A stretch of 64,000 bases of DNA from Adlercreutzia murintestinalis. Lineage in GTDB: Bacteria > Actinomycetota > Coriobacteriia > Coriobacteriales > Eggerthellaceae. Positions 63,919 through 64,000 of the stretch are shown one piece after another; within the stretch, counting starts at the first letter, position 1, and every line of letters begins with the position of its first letter. The position numbers were made by a program, and so were the translations under genes. The stretch covers positions 1 to 64,000 of the forward strand of contig NZ_CALPCC010000013.1 of NCBI RefSeq assembly GCF_943192905.1, read 5' to 3'. The notes under the pieces were generated by a model. The model searched no databases. It had not been told where the DNA came from and saw nothing but the letters and a program-made list of their open reading frames with translations.

Positions 63919-64000
63919 ACGCAGATGCTATCGCGCAGCGCTTCGAGCGTCTTCTCCCCAATACCAGAAACATTGAGAAGGTCATCAATGCTCTTGAAGG
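63915..64000 (-). CDS. comEA: ComEA-like DNA-binding protein, 3' end only
   Basis: Runs off the right edge of the window; only the last 27 residues are visible, ending SICV. They read as a helix-hairpin-helix unit (SIDDLLNVSGIGEKTLEAL), the hallmark of ComEA DNA receptors. The stop overlaps the comEC start, the normal comEA-comEC order. Confidence 0.82.
   Translation of the reverse strand, partial: FKSIDDLLNVSGIGEKTLEALRDSICV

Overview
The window looks like a chromosomal segment from an anaerobic actinobacterium of the class Coriobacteriia, most likely family Eggerthellaceae. This is inferred from gene content: an Ech-type energy-converting hydrogenase, indolepyruvate:ferredoxin oxidoreductase beside AMP-forming aryl-CoA ligases, and menaquinone prenylation by MenA. 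It also carries RNase Y and RNase J together, HrcA, SpoVS, and LexA sites of the form CGAAC-N4-GTTCG. No rRNA operon, CRISPR array, insertion sequence or intact tRNA gene was seen.

Layout. Positions 1-2050 are AT-rich and gene-poor and carry one lipoprotein gene. This stretch ends at what looks like the 3' end of a tRNA gene (1911-1938) followed by its own terminator hairpin, which suggests the right border of an integrated element. Positions 2350-7757 encode six subunits in the order of echABCDEF. Positions 7839-19523 are one long plus-strand run: pgsA, a VanW/G5 protein, an aryl-CoA ligase, an ACT protein, a D,D-carboxypeptidase, an FHA protein, iorA, iorB, a second ACT protein, a second aryl-CoA ligase and gluQ. 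IorAB would reduce ferredoxin while oxidising aryl-pyruvates. Ech could reoxidise that ferredoxin, make H2 and pump ions, so the two blocks plausibly form one amino-acid fermentation route.

Positions 19544-31356 carry menA with a lipoprotein gene, nrdR-dut, a lexA gene with two operators inside its promoter, hflX-dapF-miaA-miaB, spoVS, a GHKL ATPase gene and rny. Positions 31524-45960 run on the minus strand: recA-recX under an SOS-type promoter, a PgsA-CinA fusion, rimO, yajQ, rodZ, ftsK, RNase J, dapA, dapB and pnp, preceded by rpsO. Positions 46507-57844 hold recO, a kinase-less PASTA protein, era, an undecaprenol/diacylglycerol kinase, ybeY, phoH, mtaB, rsmE, dnaJ, hrcA with a CIRCE-like site, hemW, dusB and a tiny membrane protein. 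Positions 57897-64000 carry lepA, a plus-strand rpsT with an unusually long tail, holA, comEC and the 3' end of comEA, which runs off the window.

Most of the window is core genome. The observations most worth a second look are the tRNA-remnant border, the S20 and EchD low-complexity tails, the HrcA with a large internal deletion, the PgsA-CinA fusion, the ligase/ACT/IOR gene block, the LexA operators, and the GHKL ATPase next to rny and spoVS.
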